DNA of 64,000 bases from contig CAMYZS010000001.1 of the NCBI GenBank assembly GCA_947303945.1, positions 1 through 64,000 of the forward strand, in the 5' to 3' direction. The stretch comes from an uncultured Candidatus Saccharibacteria bacterium (GTDB lineage Bacteria; Patescibacteriota; Saccharimonadia; Saccharimonadales; Saccharimonadaceae). The position numbers were made by a program, and so were the translations under genes. Positions 29,546-43,960 of the stretch are shown in pieces (the stretch's first letter is position 1; each line of letters begins with the position of its first letter). Below the pieces are notes generated by a model. The model worked only from the letters and a program-made list of their open reading frames with translations, was not told where the DNA came from and did not search any database.

Positions 29546-32500
29546 TTAGAGAATTATTTCAATGCCCTCCACCTTTCTCTCGCCACTCGTATAAGCATCA
29601 CCACCACCAATCTCAATATAATGATCTTCAAAGCTAGACTCCGGAATATCCACCGTCCTTGTTCCATACTCAATTGTTGCTCCTTCTATTTCGTGCAACT
29701 GTTTAAATAATTTCTTCGAATCTATCGGCACGCTGCAACTCGAAGCACTACTCGACGTTACAAATATAGATATTGGCACTTCTGGATATTTTGCCTTAAG
29801 AGCCTTTGCTTTTTTCGTAAGCGCACCTATATGTCCCATCAATACATCGCTATTCTTAGTGCCATATATTTGGTCCATTACGAAACTCATTCTTACCTCA
29901 CCGTCGGTAATTGTCGGTACAAAATATACAACTTCGTCCGCTATACTCCCCCGTTCTCTCACGCTAGTTTGAGAATATACATAAAATTTATAACACTCAC
30001 CAAACGTCAAATTCGTGTCATTGTTAATACCCTTTATCCTACAACTCAAACAAGCACGTATATTTTCGACTATAATGTCTAAACTATTTGTACAAGTTGA
30101 CACAATTATTGAGTTACCCCTTACATCTTTACTGTTGATTATCTCTTGTATTCCTTTTATCTTTTCGGCCATCACGCTATTAACATTTTCATCATCGTCT
30201 CGACTATGAATATTTTCAAAACTTTTAGCAATATCACTATATATTATGTCTAATTCTGCCATTCTTTGTTTAATTTGGTCTAGATAGTTCCGTATCAAAC
30301 TAAGCTTTCTTCGTTTTTCATCTTCGCTCCCCCTAAATAAATTATTTCTTTCACCTTTTGTGGCAAGACTCTCCAAAAACTCCAAATCGGCACTAAGTGC
30401 TATTACTCCCGATTCTAGCCTAAACTCCTCACCAAGTTCTCCAAATATTTGGACAATTTCTCCCTGAGGTATTAATAAATCCTGTAATTCCGCCACTTTA
30501 TTCGTAACATTTTTCTCACGAATCAATGATAGCGTTTTAGCAATCGGGCCAAGCTTCTTAAATCCTTGCTGCAGATATTTTTGAATATTGTCTGGCGTTA
30601 TAGCTATTTCTGCATCCTCTAATAACTTAATTAAATCATCCGCTAATACCTTCTCCTCCTCACTAAAAGAAGGTTCCACTTTCTTCGCTTCATGCCTCCA
30701 TAAAGCCGTCGCCACTTTACTAATCATTTTTGGTGAATATTGGTTTATTATTCTAACTTTTGCTTTATCTATTGGATCTGTATATAGATCTGGATCAGCT
30801 AACTCCTCAATATTACCTTTTAGGTTTTGCAATTTTGCATCTATCGTCGAAAAGCTTCCAATTCGAATTTCCGAAACCTCATCCTGCAAAGAACTTCTAA
30901 ATTCCTTTAATCTTCTACGATCATTAATTCTTAAATTCTCTTCCGTAATTGGGGTCGCAGAATCACTACGTTTAACCATAAGACTCACGCCTGGCGCTGT
31001 TTCTAGCGTTAAATAATCATACGGATCACACTCCTCGCCTCTCCTAAAGGCATCCCACGCCGTAGTGCCATCCTCACGTTTTGTCAGCAATAATGCCAAA
31101 TAGTAACCAATCAGACTTTTCTTATCAGCATTCGGTTCCGAAATATTACTTAAATATGACACCATGTTTTCTATCGAACGCATGCTATCTTTATCAAATT
31201 CCGCAGGAATAATATCGGGTAATATCCCAAATTTTTCCGTAAATAATTTCGATATCTCCCCCAAGAGTCCTTCCCTAACAATCGTCATCGCATTCTCGTA
31301 CCTATTACGAGCATCATCTCCATTACTATCTTTAAGTGTAAATGGCACCAGTAAAGTATGTATATTATTCAGCAGCTCTTTTTTGTCGATGTTGTCATAT
31401 TTGGCCACGCTATACCCATCGTCAATTCCGTCACTATAATCTTCGTAATTCTTCAATAACGATAATTTCGCTCTAAATAGCGGAAAGATTTCCTGGGCAA
31501 ATCTCTTAAAATCCTGCGCATTATCGAGCCGATCAAATACCTTAATGAATTCTCCAAAAAACTCCCGGTCAGCTCTCATTATTTCGGTACTTGTTACATA
31601 AAAATTCGACTTTGAGACATTATCCCAACCTTTTATTTTATCTTCAATTCTTTTAATACCATCTTTAAAGTCCTCGCTTTCTATTTTCTCCAATACATCA
31701 CAATACCCTAAAAAGGCCTCTATTTGCGTTAAAGGACCCGCTCCATCATACTTATTCATATGTCTCACCAAAAGCGATAAACCTATCGGAAAGTGCGCAC
31801 CTTTATCTGACTCTAGATATTCTTCATATAACCGCCGCAACTGACACAGCGCTTTATCCTTATTGGCTATATTTGCTTCCGAAAAAGCCTCTTTAATCTT
31901 TAAGTCATTTTCACTAGCCCCATCCCAATCATAGGCATCCATATACATAAATCTAGTTAACGCCGCTAATAGATTATCGTCATTAATTTCCCCGTCTCCG
32001 TCCAATATTTGGTTGTTTATGCCGCGCACAACGGCAATCGCTCCCGCGTCAAAACCAGCACTAATCAATGCTTCAGCATCCTGCGAGACAATGTAATTAT
32101 ATTTTTCTTTTTTAATACACTCCTCCCAGAAAGTAGGCTTTGGTCCGGATTCGTCAAAAAAATACTCAAGCTCACCAGTCGACATCTTGTGTCGCCCTAA
32201 AAAACTTTCCCACAGTCGAAGCTTTTTATAACTCTCCAAAAATCCCCTCGCCGCCCCCTTAACACTTTCACGATTCCAAAAAGACTCACCTAACCTAATT
32301 AACCCTTCATAGTCACCATTCTTTAAACGACAATCGCAACAGCGTTCTTTTTCTGAATCGTCAAATATTTCCTCATGGTCACCAATTACATTATTATTTT
32401 CGAAAAAATAATCATTCAACTCGCCTTTTTCATCATAATAATCACTATTATCAAGCCCAGAACCCAGCATTCCTAATCGATCTTTTTCTGTAAATATCCC

Positions 32501-33886
32501 CTCTCGAACTAATCTAATTTTTTTATTATTCAAAGAATCCGGATACTTATCAAAAAGGCCACTCGCATTTAATTCCTCTAGTAGCCCTCTTTTCGACGCT
32601 AACACTCCAACTGCAACCGAATAATCATTACTCCTATAAGAATGACGCCCTTCCCGTTGCATTTCATTCTTTTCACCTTCCGCTTTTGCTACATTTTTTA
32701 CAAGTTCCTCTCTAAAAAAATCCGAATCTAAAAGTCCCATTTTGACAATCTTGCCATAAAAAGTCGTATTTTTAACGGAAACATAATTATCTTTTATACT
32801 TAACACTCTGGCAAATAAACTCAATACTCTTTGGTCATTAAAATCATATTCATCTAAAACATTAGCCTTTTCATATTGCTCACACTTGTTAAAATCTTCA
32901 AAAACATTTTTTCTTTTCTCGTCGCAAATCTCCATCCAGTAATTAACGTCTTCATCTTCAGATGATAATTTAATCCCAGATTTTATTATTTCATCCAGCA
33001 CTTCACTATTAAATATCCGTGAGTTATTAATATCATGACGGCTACCCATCAGTTGATGAAACGAATTTTCAAAAAACCTGGACGCCTCTCTCGCCTCAAG
33101 CATCCCTTCTCTTGACAAAAAAGCCACTAAGTCTTGGCTAGTTTCTCTTATTAGCTCGCACTCCTTTTCGTAATCATCGCTCTCAAATATTTCATGATTG
33201 CTATGTTTCTCCCAGATATATCCACCATACGAATTCGTAGTCGCCGTAAGTAAATTTCCACCCATTTCCCTAAATACTTCTATATCGGCTTTTTGTTCCA
33301 AGCTTAACGTAGTCCCATCTCGAATAGTATCAAAAACACTCTGAGCTATCGAATCGTCCACCTCATGTCCACTTATAAAAAGCTCGCGAAAACGTTCTTT
33401 CCCATTTTCTAACCTAGACATTTTTTGATAAATTTCACTCAATAAACCAGCTGGAAGCATATCGTCAAGGGCAGCTTCCGGCAAAAGTGGCAAATACTTA
33501 TCGTTTAGCACTAAATCAAGTGGCATACCCGCTACCAAAAAGTCCCTAACATCACCACCATATAATGTTCCATTATTAAATAATAATTCTAATGCTTCAC
33601 TCCAAGTGTGATTATTATTTACTTTATCAATAAAAACATGATGAGAGTCCGCAATTAATTCCCGATCTTTATCGCTAATCTTTTCCCAAGATACGCCCAA
33701 AAGCGTATTCTCCATTTCAAGAAAATCGCCTTGTGAAATATCATTCTGCTCGACCGCATTCTTTGCGATCTGCATCGCTCGCAGTAAAGATGTACCTATT
33801 TTTTCGGTATTTTCATTACCAATATCTTCACTCTCCCGTTCCCCTCCCCCCAAGAGTAACCCCTCATCATCTGGCCGCTTTTCCAT
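29546..33886 (-). CDS. Giant hypothetical protein B (1446 aa), paralog of giant A
   Basis: Shared blocks with the 1619-aa ORF, e.g. AGPLTQIEAFLGYCD, YVTSTEIMRADREFF, RACLSCRIKGINNDTNLTF, TSGERKVEGIEII. Confidence 0.85.
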   Translation of the reverse strand: MEKRPDDEGLLLGGGERESEDIGNENTEKIGTSLLRAMQIAKNAVEQNDISQGDFLEMENTLLGVSWEKISDKDRELIADSHHVFIDKVNNNHTWSEALELLFNNGTLYGGDVRDFLVAGMPLDLVLNDKYLPLLPEAALDDMLPAGLLSEIYQKMSRLENGKERFRELFISGHEVDDSIAQSVFDTIRDGTTLSLEQKADIEVFREMGGNLLTATTNSYGGYIWEKHSNHEIFESDDYEKECELIRETSQDLVAFLSREGMLEAREASRFFENSFHQLMGSRHDINNSRIFNSEVLDEIIKSGIKLSSEDEDVNYWMEICDEKRKNVFEDFNKCEQYEKANVLDEYDFNDQRVLSLFARVLSIKDNYVSVKNTTFYGKIVKMGLLDSDFFREELVKNVAKAEGEKNEMQREGRHSYRSNDYSVAVGVLASKRGLLEELNASGLFDKYPDSLNNKKIRLVREGIFTEKDRLGMLGSGLDNSDYYDEKGELNDYFFENNNVIGDHEEIFDDSEKERCCDCRLKNGDYEGLIRLGESFWNRESVKGAARGFLESYKKLRLWESFLGRHKMSTGELEYFFDESGPKPTFWEECIKKEKYNYIVSQDAEALISAGFDAGAIAVVRGINNQILDGDGEINDDNLLAALTRFMYMDAYDWDGASENDLKIKEAFSEANIANKDKALCQLRRLYEEYLESDKGAHFPIGLSLLVRHMNKYDGAGPLTQIEAFLGYCDVLEKIESEDFKDGIKRIEDKIKGWDNVSKSNFYVTSTEIMRADREFFGEFIKVFDRLDNAQDFKRFAQEIFPLFRAKLSLLKNYEDYSDGIDDGYSVAKYDNIDKKELLNNIHTLLVPFTLKDSNGDDARNRYENAMTIVREGLLGEISKLFTEKFGILPDIIPAEFDKDSMRSIENMVSYLSNISEPNADKKSLIGYYLALLLTKREDGTTAWDAFRRGEECDPYDYLTLETAPGVSLMVKRSDSATPITEENLRINDRRRLKEFRSSLQDEVSEIRIGSFSTIDAKLQNLKGNIEELADPDLYTDPIDKAKVRIINQYSPKMISKVATALWRHEAKKVEPSFSEEEKVLADDLIKLLEDAEIAITPDNIQKYLQQGFKKLGPIAKTLSLIREKNVTNKVAELQDLLIPQGEIVQIFGELGEEFRLESGVIALSADLEFLESLATKGERNNLFRGSEDEKRRKLSLIRNYLDQIKQRMAELDIIYSDIAKSFENIHSRDDDENVNSVMAEKIKGIQEIINSKDVRGNSIIVSTCTNSLDIIVENIRACLSCRIKGINNDTNLTFGECYKFYVYSQTSVRERGSIADEVVYFVPTITDGEVRMSFVMDQIYGTKNSDVLMGHIGALTKKAKALKAKYPEVPISIFVTSSSASSCSVPIDSKKLFKQLHEIEGATIEYGTRTVDIPESSFEDHYIEIGGGDAYTSGERKVEGIEIIL

Positions 33887-33953
33887 GCATATCTCTTCTC
33901 TTATTTATATATTATACCAACAAAAAAACAACCTATATAGGTTGCCGTACGCC

Positions 33954-34043
33954 TGGCGGAGAGGACAGGATTCGAACCTGCGAAAGCCTTGCGACCTTAC
34001 ACGCTTTCCAAGCGTGCTCCTTCAACCACTCGGACACCTCTCC
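33954..34043 (-). tRNA. tRNA-Ser (GGA)
   Basis: Reverse complement GGAGAGGTGTCCGAG...ACGCTTGGAAAGCGT...GGTTCGAATCC...CCTCTCCGCCA; long variable arm; CCA encoded. Confidence 0.95.
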
Positions 34044-34168
34044 AGCTTCCTGCATTTTATCACGAAACAGCCCTTTTGGCCAGTATGCCTATTTTAAGTA
34101 TCAGCATTTTCAATATATAGCAAAAACAGATATAATATTTGTAGTCTAAATTTAATTCAACAATTGCA

Positions 34169-35089
34169 ATGTCAAAAGAAAAGAACGAAACAATTATTGA
34201 GCTCAAAGCTGTTACGAAGCGCTACGGTTTTGGCGATGCAGAATCTTTTGCGCTTCACAATTTCGATCTCATAGTCAAACGCGGCGAGTTTATTATGATT
34301 ATGGGGCCATCCGGCTGCGGTAAAACCACCCTACTTAATATTATCGGGCTTCTCGACAAGCCCACTACTGGCGAGTATTTATTAAATGGAAAAAACGTCG
34401 AACATATTTCTTCTCGGAAAAAAGCTCATTTTCGCGCCAAAGAAATCGGCTTCATCTTCCAAAATTTCAACTTAATACCTAATCTCTCCGTAATTGAAAA
34501 TGTCTCATTACCTTTAATATATTCCGGCTACCATAAAGTCCGTCGTCTTAAAAAAGCCGACGACATTCTTGAACGCTTCCATCTTCGCGAACGCGAATAC
34601 TATATGCCTCACCAACTCTCTGGCGGCCAACAACAGCGCGTTGCCATTTCTCGTAGCCTTATTTCTGCTCCATCTATCATTCTCGCAGACGAGCCAACCG
34701 GCAACCTCGACAGTCGCAACAGTCACATTATTATGGAAGAACTACGCGACATTCACGCCCAAGGTAATACTATTATTATGGTGACTCATAATCCTGCCCT
34801 AACTACCTATGCTACACGCGTCATAAATATGCTTGATGGCGAGATTGATACCGATATTAAAACTGTCGACGACAGCGAATTACCTCGTCCAGGCGACCCA
34901 GAAAAAATCTCCGTTCGTATCCTTAGCAAAAAACGCCCAGTCGAACTCGAAGTTGATTCTAAAACAAAAGTTGTCGTTTCCGGCCAGCATGTCACTATTG
35001 AAAACGACAAAATAAAGCCAAAATCCACCAAGAAGAAAACCGACAATAAAGCCAAAAAGAAACATAAAGCCGAAAAGAAGGAGTCTTAA
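34169..35089 (+). CDS. ABC transporter ATP-binding protein (MacB/LolD type)
   Basis: Walker [10 protein letters not shown], signature LSGGQQQR, Walker B ILADEP; charged Lys-rich C-terminal extension. Confidence 0.95.
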   Translation: MSKEKNETIIELKAVTKRYGFGDAESFALHNFDLIVKRGEFIMIMGPSGCGKTTLLNIIGLLDKPTTGEYLLNGKNVEHISSRKKAHFRAKEIGFIFQNFNLIPNLSVIENVSLPLIYSGYHKVRRLKKADDILERFHLREREYYMPHQLSGGQQQRVAISRSLISAPSIILADEPTGNLDSRNSHIIMEELRDIHAQGNTIIMVTHNPALTTYATRVINMLDGEIDTDIKTVDDSELPRPGDPEKISVRILSKKRPVELEVDSKTKVVVSGQHVTIENDKIKPKSTKKKTDNKAKKKHKAEKKES

Positions 35090-35092
35090 CTT

Positions 35093-36322
35093 ATGGCACT
35101 ACTACTAAATACTCACTTCCATCTCGCCGTCGATAGCCTTCATCGCAATCGCGGCCGCACCTTCTTATCCGCACTAGGTATTGCCATTGGCGTCGCCTCA
35201 ATTGTATTAATTCTTTCTCTTACTGGCGGGATTAATCATCTTATTAGTGCTAGTTCCAACAAGAATAATGCTGACTTAATTCTAGTTAGGCCAAGCACTG
35301 GCAAAAATATTGCCGACAACATCATTAGCGAGCTTACCTCCAATAATCAGTTTACAAAATCAAACCTAACCCTAGAAGACGTTAATACAATCAACGATAT
35401 TCCGGAAGTATCTACTGTTGCGCCTATCGCAACCTCTGTTAGTGCTATCAAAATTGGCGACCGAACCGTTCAATCTGCCAATATCGTCGCAACTAGCCCA
35501 GCTTTCGCAGATATAGCATCATTACACCTGAAAAATGGCCAGTTTCTCGATTCTGGCCTTCGCAAGAATATTGCCGTACTCGGCTATAGTGTAGCTATGC
35601 AGCAATTTGGTGGCACCGAAGCTATTACTAAAACATTCACATACAATGACAAACATTTTATGGTCGTAGGCGTGCTCGACGAACTCAGTGACCCCATCAA
35701 CTATAACGGCATCAATATCGACGAATCAATCATTATTGATATTAACTACGCCAGTACTTTTGAATCATCAATTCAAATCCAACAGATCAACGTACGTACT
35801 ACCACAACCGATGCAGTCTCCAAAGCTACCGAAGCAATCAAACAAAAACTAACCGAAACAAAGAACGGCGATGAAAGCTTTTCGATCATCACTAGCGCCG
35901 AAGATATGCATCCAGCCGGATCACTTCTTTCAATTGTTTCCGGCATGCTAACATTAGTTGCCTCCATTTCCTTAATCGTCGGCGGTGTAGGTATTATGAA
36001 TATCATGCTCGTCTCTGTTTCTGAGCGTACACGCGAAATTGGTATCCGTAAGTCAGTTGGCGCATCGTCTGGAAATATTCTTTTACAATTTCTTTTCGAA
36101 TCAATAATCCTAAGCCTAATCGGTGGAATTTTAGGTTTCACCCTTGGTTACATCGGCGCCTTCGTTTTATCACTTATCACCCCATTTGCACCATATATTT
36201 CTTGGCAAATCCTTGCTATTACCGGAACCGTATCGTTAAGTGTAGGTATCTTATTTGGCATTTATCCCGCCATTAAAGCCGCCACCAAAGACCCTATCGT
36301 CTCACTGAAATATTATCACTAA
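35093..36322 (+). CDS. ABC transporter permease (MacB/FtsX type)
   Basis: NRGRTFLSALGIAIGVASIVLILSL; VSERTREIGIRKSVGAS; four TM helices. Confidence 0.92.
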   Translation: MALLLNTHFHLAVDSLHRNRGRTFLSALGIAIGVASIVLILSLTGGINHLISASSNKNNADLILVRPSTGKNIADNIISELTSNNQFTKSNLTLEDVNTINDIPEVSTVAPIATSVSAIKIGDRTVQSANIVATSPAFADIASLHLKNGQFLDSGLRKNIAVLGYSVAMQQFGGTEAITKTFTYNDKHFMVVGVLDELSDPINYNGINIDESIIIDINYASTFESSIQIQQINVRTTTTDAVSKATEAIKQKLTETKNGDESFSIITSAEDMHPAGSLLSIVSGMLTLVASISLIVGGVGIMNIMLVSVSERTREIGIRKSVGASSGNILLQFLFESIILSLIGGILGFTLGYIGAFVLSLITPFAPYISWQILAITGTVSLSVGILFGIYPAIKAATKDPIVSLKYYH

Positions 36323-36334
36323 ATAATCGTCTTT

Positions 36335-36363
36335 AAAAATATCCCCTTAAAGGGGATATTTTA

Positions 36364-36364
<1 letters not shown>
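36335..36364. terminator. Bidirectional terminator between convergent genes
   Basis: AAAAATATCCCCTTAAAGGGGATATTTT palindrome. Confidence 0.8.
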
Positions 36365-40491
<4,127 letters not shown>

Positions 40492-40507
40492 CTACAATAA
40501 CCTCCGC

Positions 40508-40870
40508 TTAATTACTGCTTTCATTAACTGCTTCCGCCACAGCAGCTCCAGTTCCATCATCGGCTGGGATTGCAGCCCCCAAATAAAGATCTCTAAAACG
40601 AAGCATTACAATCATAGATAATTCCTCAAGGTTTAAGCCGGCATCAGTCATAAACTTTGGTACATCTTCTTTTTTTATTGAACCGTCATCGAGGCCATTT
40701 GCTAATTCAATCGCTTTCTCTTCGGATAAAGCATCGATCGCTGCACGGTCAATTTGCTCCATTAGCAATTCAGTCATATCTTTAATTAAATGCTGACGTG
40801 TATCTTCGTCGATATCAGTAATCCCCTTCTGGTCCAAAAGATTACCCATAAACTCATACATTTTATCCAT
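40508..40870 (-). CDS. Small hypothetical protein (DUF5663-like)
   Basis: 120 aa acidic helical protein; GAGAGGTC SD before ATG; resembles DUF5663 from memory. Confidence 0.55.
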   Translation of the reverse strand: MDKMYEFMGNLLDQKGITDIDEDTRQHLIKDMTELLMEQIDRAAIDALSEEKAIELANGLDDGSIKKEDVPKFMTDAGLNLEELSMIVMLRFRDLYLGAAIPADDGTGAAVAEAVNESSN

Positions 40871-40972
40871 TATTGACCTCTCTGTATATTAAACCTTATG
40901 GTAATAATAACATAATCGTCTTCCAGTCACCAGATATCGCAAAAATCTACAAAAAATGGTATAATATAAACA

Positions 40973-42010
40973 ATGAATATTTTGGGAATCGAAAGTTCGT
41001 GTGACGAAACAGCAGCCGCTATCGTACAAAACGGCAGTCAAATTCTATCTAACCTTGTTGTTTCGCAAATCGATATCCATGCCGCCTACGGTGGAGTTAT
41101 TCCCGAAATTGCCGCCCGTAGCCATATTGAAGCAATTGGACCAGTCATAAGACAAGCTCTATTGAATGCAGAGCTCACAATCAAAGACATTGACGCCATC
41201 GCCGTCACTCATACGCCTGGGCTTATCGGGTCACTCCTTATCGGCACTCTCGCCGCCCGTACTATTGCCATAATTAACAATATCCCATTCTACCCTACTC
41301 ATCATCTAAAATCACACATCTACGCCAACTGGCTTAGTGGTCATCAACCAGCATTTCCACTCCTTGCCGCCGTCATTTCTGGTGGCCATACTCAAATAAT
41401 ATACATGGAACATCACAACAACTTCAAAATTGTCGGCACGACACGCGATGATGCGATTGGCGAGTGTTTCGATAAAGTCGCCAAGATTCTTGGATTACCT
41501 TATCCAGGCGGCCCATCAATCTCCAAGGCGGCAACAAAAGGCAACCCAGCAAGATATAAACTACCCATTCCAAAAGTCGATAATCTCGACTTCTCCTTCA
41601 GTGGACTCAAGACTGCCGTTCTTCGTACAATCCAAAAAGAGCTCTCCCTCCCAATTACCACCCCCTCATATGAACTCCAAGAACATCTTAGCGAGTACCA
41701 AATTGCAAACTTCGCTGCCAGCTTCCAAGCAACTGCAGTTAAAATCTTAATCCAGAAGCTCAAAAAAGCCACCGAGCTATTCCCTACTAAGTCAATCCTC
41801 CTTGCTGGCGGCGTATCCGCCAATCAAGCATTACGCACCGAACTAGAAAGATCTTTCAATAATACACATCAAGTTTTCTTTCCTGAACCAAAACTCAGTA
41901 CCGATAATGGTGCCATGGTCGCTTCCGCCGCATACTATTCAATTCAAGCCGGCGAAGAGCCGACCGACCCATACGAATTAGACATCTCGCCCCGCTCAGT
42001 TATCTATTAA
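40973..42010 (+). CDS. tsaD: tRNA N6-adenosine threonylcarbamoyltransferase
   Basis: GIESSCDETAAAIV, HHLKSHIYANWL, AVISGGHTQI, GGVSANQALR. Confidence 0.96.
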   Translation: MNILGIESSCDETAAAIVQNGSQILSNLVVSQIDIHAAYGGVIPEIAARSHIEAIGPVIRQALLNAELTIKDIDAIAVTHTPGLIGSLLIGTLAARTIAIINNIPFYPTHHLKSHIYANWLSGHQPAFPLLAAVISGGHTQIIYMEHHNNFKIVGTTRDDAIGECFDKVAKILGLPYPGGPSISKAATKGNPARYKLPIPKVDNLDFSFSGLKTAVLRTIQKELSLPITTPSYELQEHLSEYQIANFAASFQATAVKILIQKLKKATELFPTKSILLAGGVSANQALRTELERSFNNTHQVFFPEPKLSTDNGAMVASAAYYSIQAGEEPTDPYELDISPRSVIY

Positions 42011-42060
42011 TTATTCTGCGTCTCTAAAAGAATTGTTCAAAATACGTTATAATATCTTCA

Positions 42061-43245
42061 ATGGATTTAAATCAATCAAACCTTGCCATCCGCAAGCTAC
42101 TTGCAAAATACTCGCACACCGACCCAGATGATTGGTTTTTAACATTCAAAGCCCGCTTCGGTATGGCAGTCGTTTTACAATCAATTTACGACATTTATGG
42201 TTATGGCGAAGTTATCACGCAACCATATACTTGCATAACTGCTATTAACCCTATTCTTGTCGCCAACCTTAAGCCGGTCTACACCGACACCGACCCCACC
42301 ACCCTTAGCCTTTCGCAACCCGAAAAACTCTACAATAGCAAAACTGTCGCAATCATTATGCAACATACTCTAGGATTAATTGGCGACAAAGCAAAAGAAA
42401 TTGCCACTTTCGCTCAAAAACACCGCCTAATTTTTCTCGAAGATTCCGCCCATTGTGTAAGCCGTCTAGCTACTGATTCAAAAGGCAATGTACTTGCCGA
42501 CATCTCCATCCACTCTTTCGGTGTCGAAAAAGTTCTCCAAAACACCAAGTTCGGTGGCGCCATCTACGTTAATCCCGTGCTTAAACAAAAAAACGCCCAA
42601 TTATACGACCACATCACCTCGAACCTTTTAAGCCTCCCGCAGCCGCCATTCGGTTTAAATTTTCGCTCTCAAACATATCGTTTTCAAAACGGAGTCCTCC
42701 ATCGTCTGCCAAATTCACTTTTTCACAACATCCGTAACTTAGCCTACAAAGCTCATATTTTCGAGTTAGCCGTAGCTCCATATGAACAATCCGGCCATCA
42801 ATCTCATCCATACGCAACTACAAAATTCGTCAATAACACAATCCTTAAGCACCTCCCTGCCCTGCCCACCATCTACAAACGCCGCCTCAAAAATACCCTA
42901 ATCTATAATAGTCAATTAGCATCCTGTACAGATTTTAAGCAAATCACTACTAGCGAAGAACCACTGTTAGCCTATCCAATCATCTTTAAAACCGCCAAAG
43001 CCGCGTCTGATGTTTACGATATTCTAACTAGCTCGGGCTTTTTTATTCGACGTTGGTATTCGCCACTACTCTATCCCGGACCAACTTCAAACCGATGCTA
43101 CTCCTATAATCCAAAAATGTCACCAACGGCAGAGCAAATCCACTCACGTATACTCTGCCTACCAACTGATCTTGAATCAGAAAAAATGAAAATAATCCTC
43201 AGTATTCTACACCCTGTGAAAAAACCTGTGGAAAAAGTTATTTAA
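42061..43245 (+). CDS. DegT/DnrJ/EryC1-like PLP-dependent aminotransferase
   Basis: FKARFGMAVVLQSIYDIYG, QPYTCITAINPIL, FLEDSAHCV, SFGVEKVLQNTKFGGAIYV. Confidence 0.72.
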   Translation: MDLNQSNLAIRKLLAKYSHTDPDDWFLTFKARFGMAVVLQSIYDIYGYGEVITQPYTCITAINPILVANLKPVYTDTDPTTLSLSQPEKLYNSKTVAIIMQHTLGLIGDKAKEIATFAQKHRLIFLEDSAHCVSRLATDSKGNVLADISIHSFGVEKVLQNTKFGGAIYVNPVLKQKNAQLYDHITSNLLSLPQPPFGLNFRSQTYRFQNGVLHRLPNSLFHNIRNLAYKAHIFELAVAPYEQSGHQSHPYATTKFVNNTILKHLPALPTIYKRRLKNTLIYNSQLASCTDFKQITTSEEPLLAYPIIFKTAKAASDVYDILTSSGFFIRRWYSPLLYPGPTSNRCYSYNPKMSPTAEQIHSRILCLPTDLESEKMKIILSILHPVKKPVEKVI

Positions 43246-43273
43246 ACTCTTACCTAGTCAGAAAAAATAAAAA

Positions 43274-43297
43274 TATTTGCCGAAAGGCAATTTTTTT
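43274..43297 (+). terminator. Rho-independent terminator
   Basis: TTGCC-GAAA-GGCAA followed by T7. Confidence 0.75.
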
Positions 43298-43357
43298 AGC
43301 AAAAAATCATTAATGCGCGCAGCGCAAAAAAATTTTTTTGAAATTTTTAACCTTATG

Positions 43358-43582
43358 TCAAGACTTTTTATCAAAATCGCGTAAATCAAATAACGGACGC
43401 TTGCCATCATCTAAAATTTTTTGCGCCTTTTTTAATAGTTTTTCTAAACCTAATTCACTATTCGCCGACCCAACATGCACAGTTTTTACAACTTCCCCAC
43501 CCTTTTTCCAACAAACCTGTACGCCCGTCGCGCCGCTCCCAGTTTTAAATTTACGAATATACGCCATATCATTATTATCCAC
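43358..43582 (-). pseudogene. Truncated IS transposase N-terminal fragment (IS1634/IS4-like)
   Basis: MAYIRKFKTGSGATGVQVCWKKGGEVVKTVHVGSANSELGLEKLLKKAQKILD resembles the N-terminus of IS1634-like transposases; no catalytic region follows. Confidence 0.6.
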
Positions 43583-43746
43583 TTTTCCCCAAAATCATGC
43601 AAAGAAATTATACCGCTTATCTTTATATTAGAAACCATTTGACTTAGCAACCCACATTCGTTACAATAAAAATACCAACGAGTAGTCGTTTGGGTCGCAG
43701 AACGTAAGGTGTAACACATAGTAAAAAACATTTTGCATATTATGTC

Positions 43747-43766
43747 AATATTTCACGTGAAATATT
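43747..43766. promoter_or_regulatory. parS-like palindrome
   Basis: AATATTTCACGTGAAATATT, perfect 20-bp palindrome; matches TGTTTCACGTGAAACA at 14/16 positions. Confidence 0.5.
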
Positions 43767-43960
43767 TATGCTAATTTTTGCATATTTATTTTCATGTGAA
43801 ATTTTTTTAATAATATCACCAAACAGGGGTAGGAAAATTAGATTATATCCAGAATAGATCACATTTTCTAAATATTTATTTGGCTTAAAGTATATATGCC
43901 TAATAAATCCGCCCAAATTTTAAGAGAGAAATAATTAAAAAATCATGTTATAATATACAT

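Noticed and set aside
33954-34043. Integrative element bounded by tRNA-Ser
   Set aside because: No integrase and no recognisable direct repeat of the tRNA 3' end seen elsewhere in the window.
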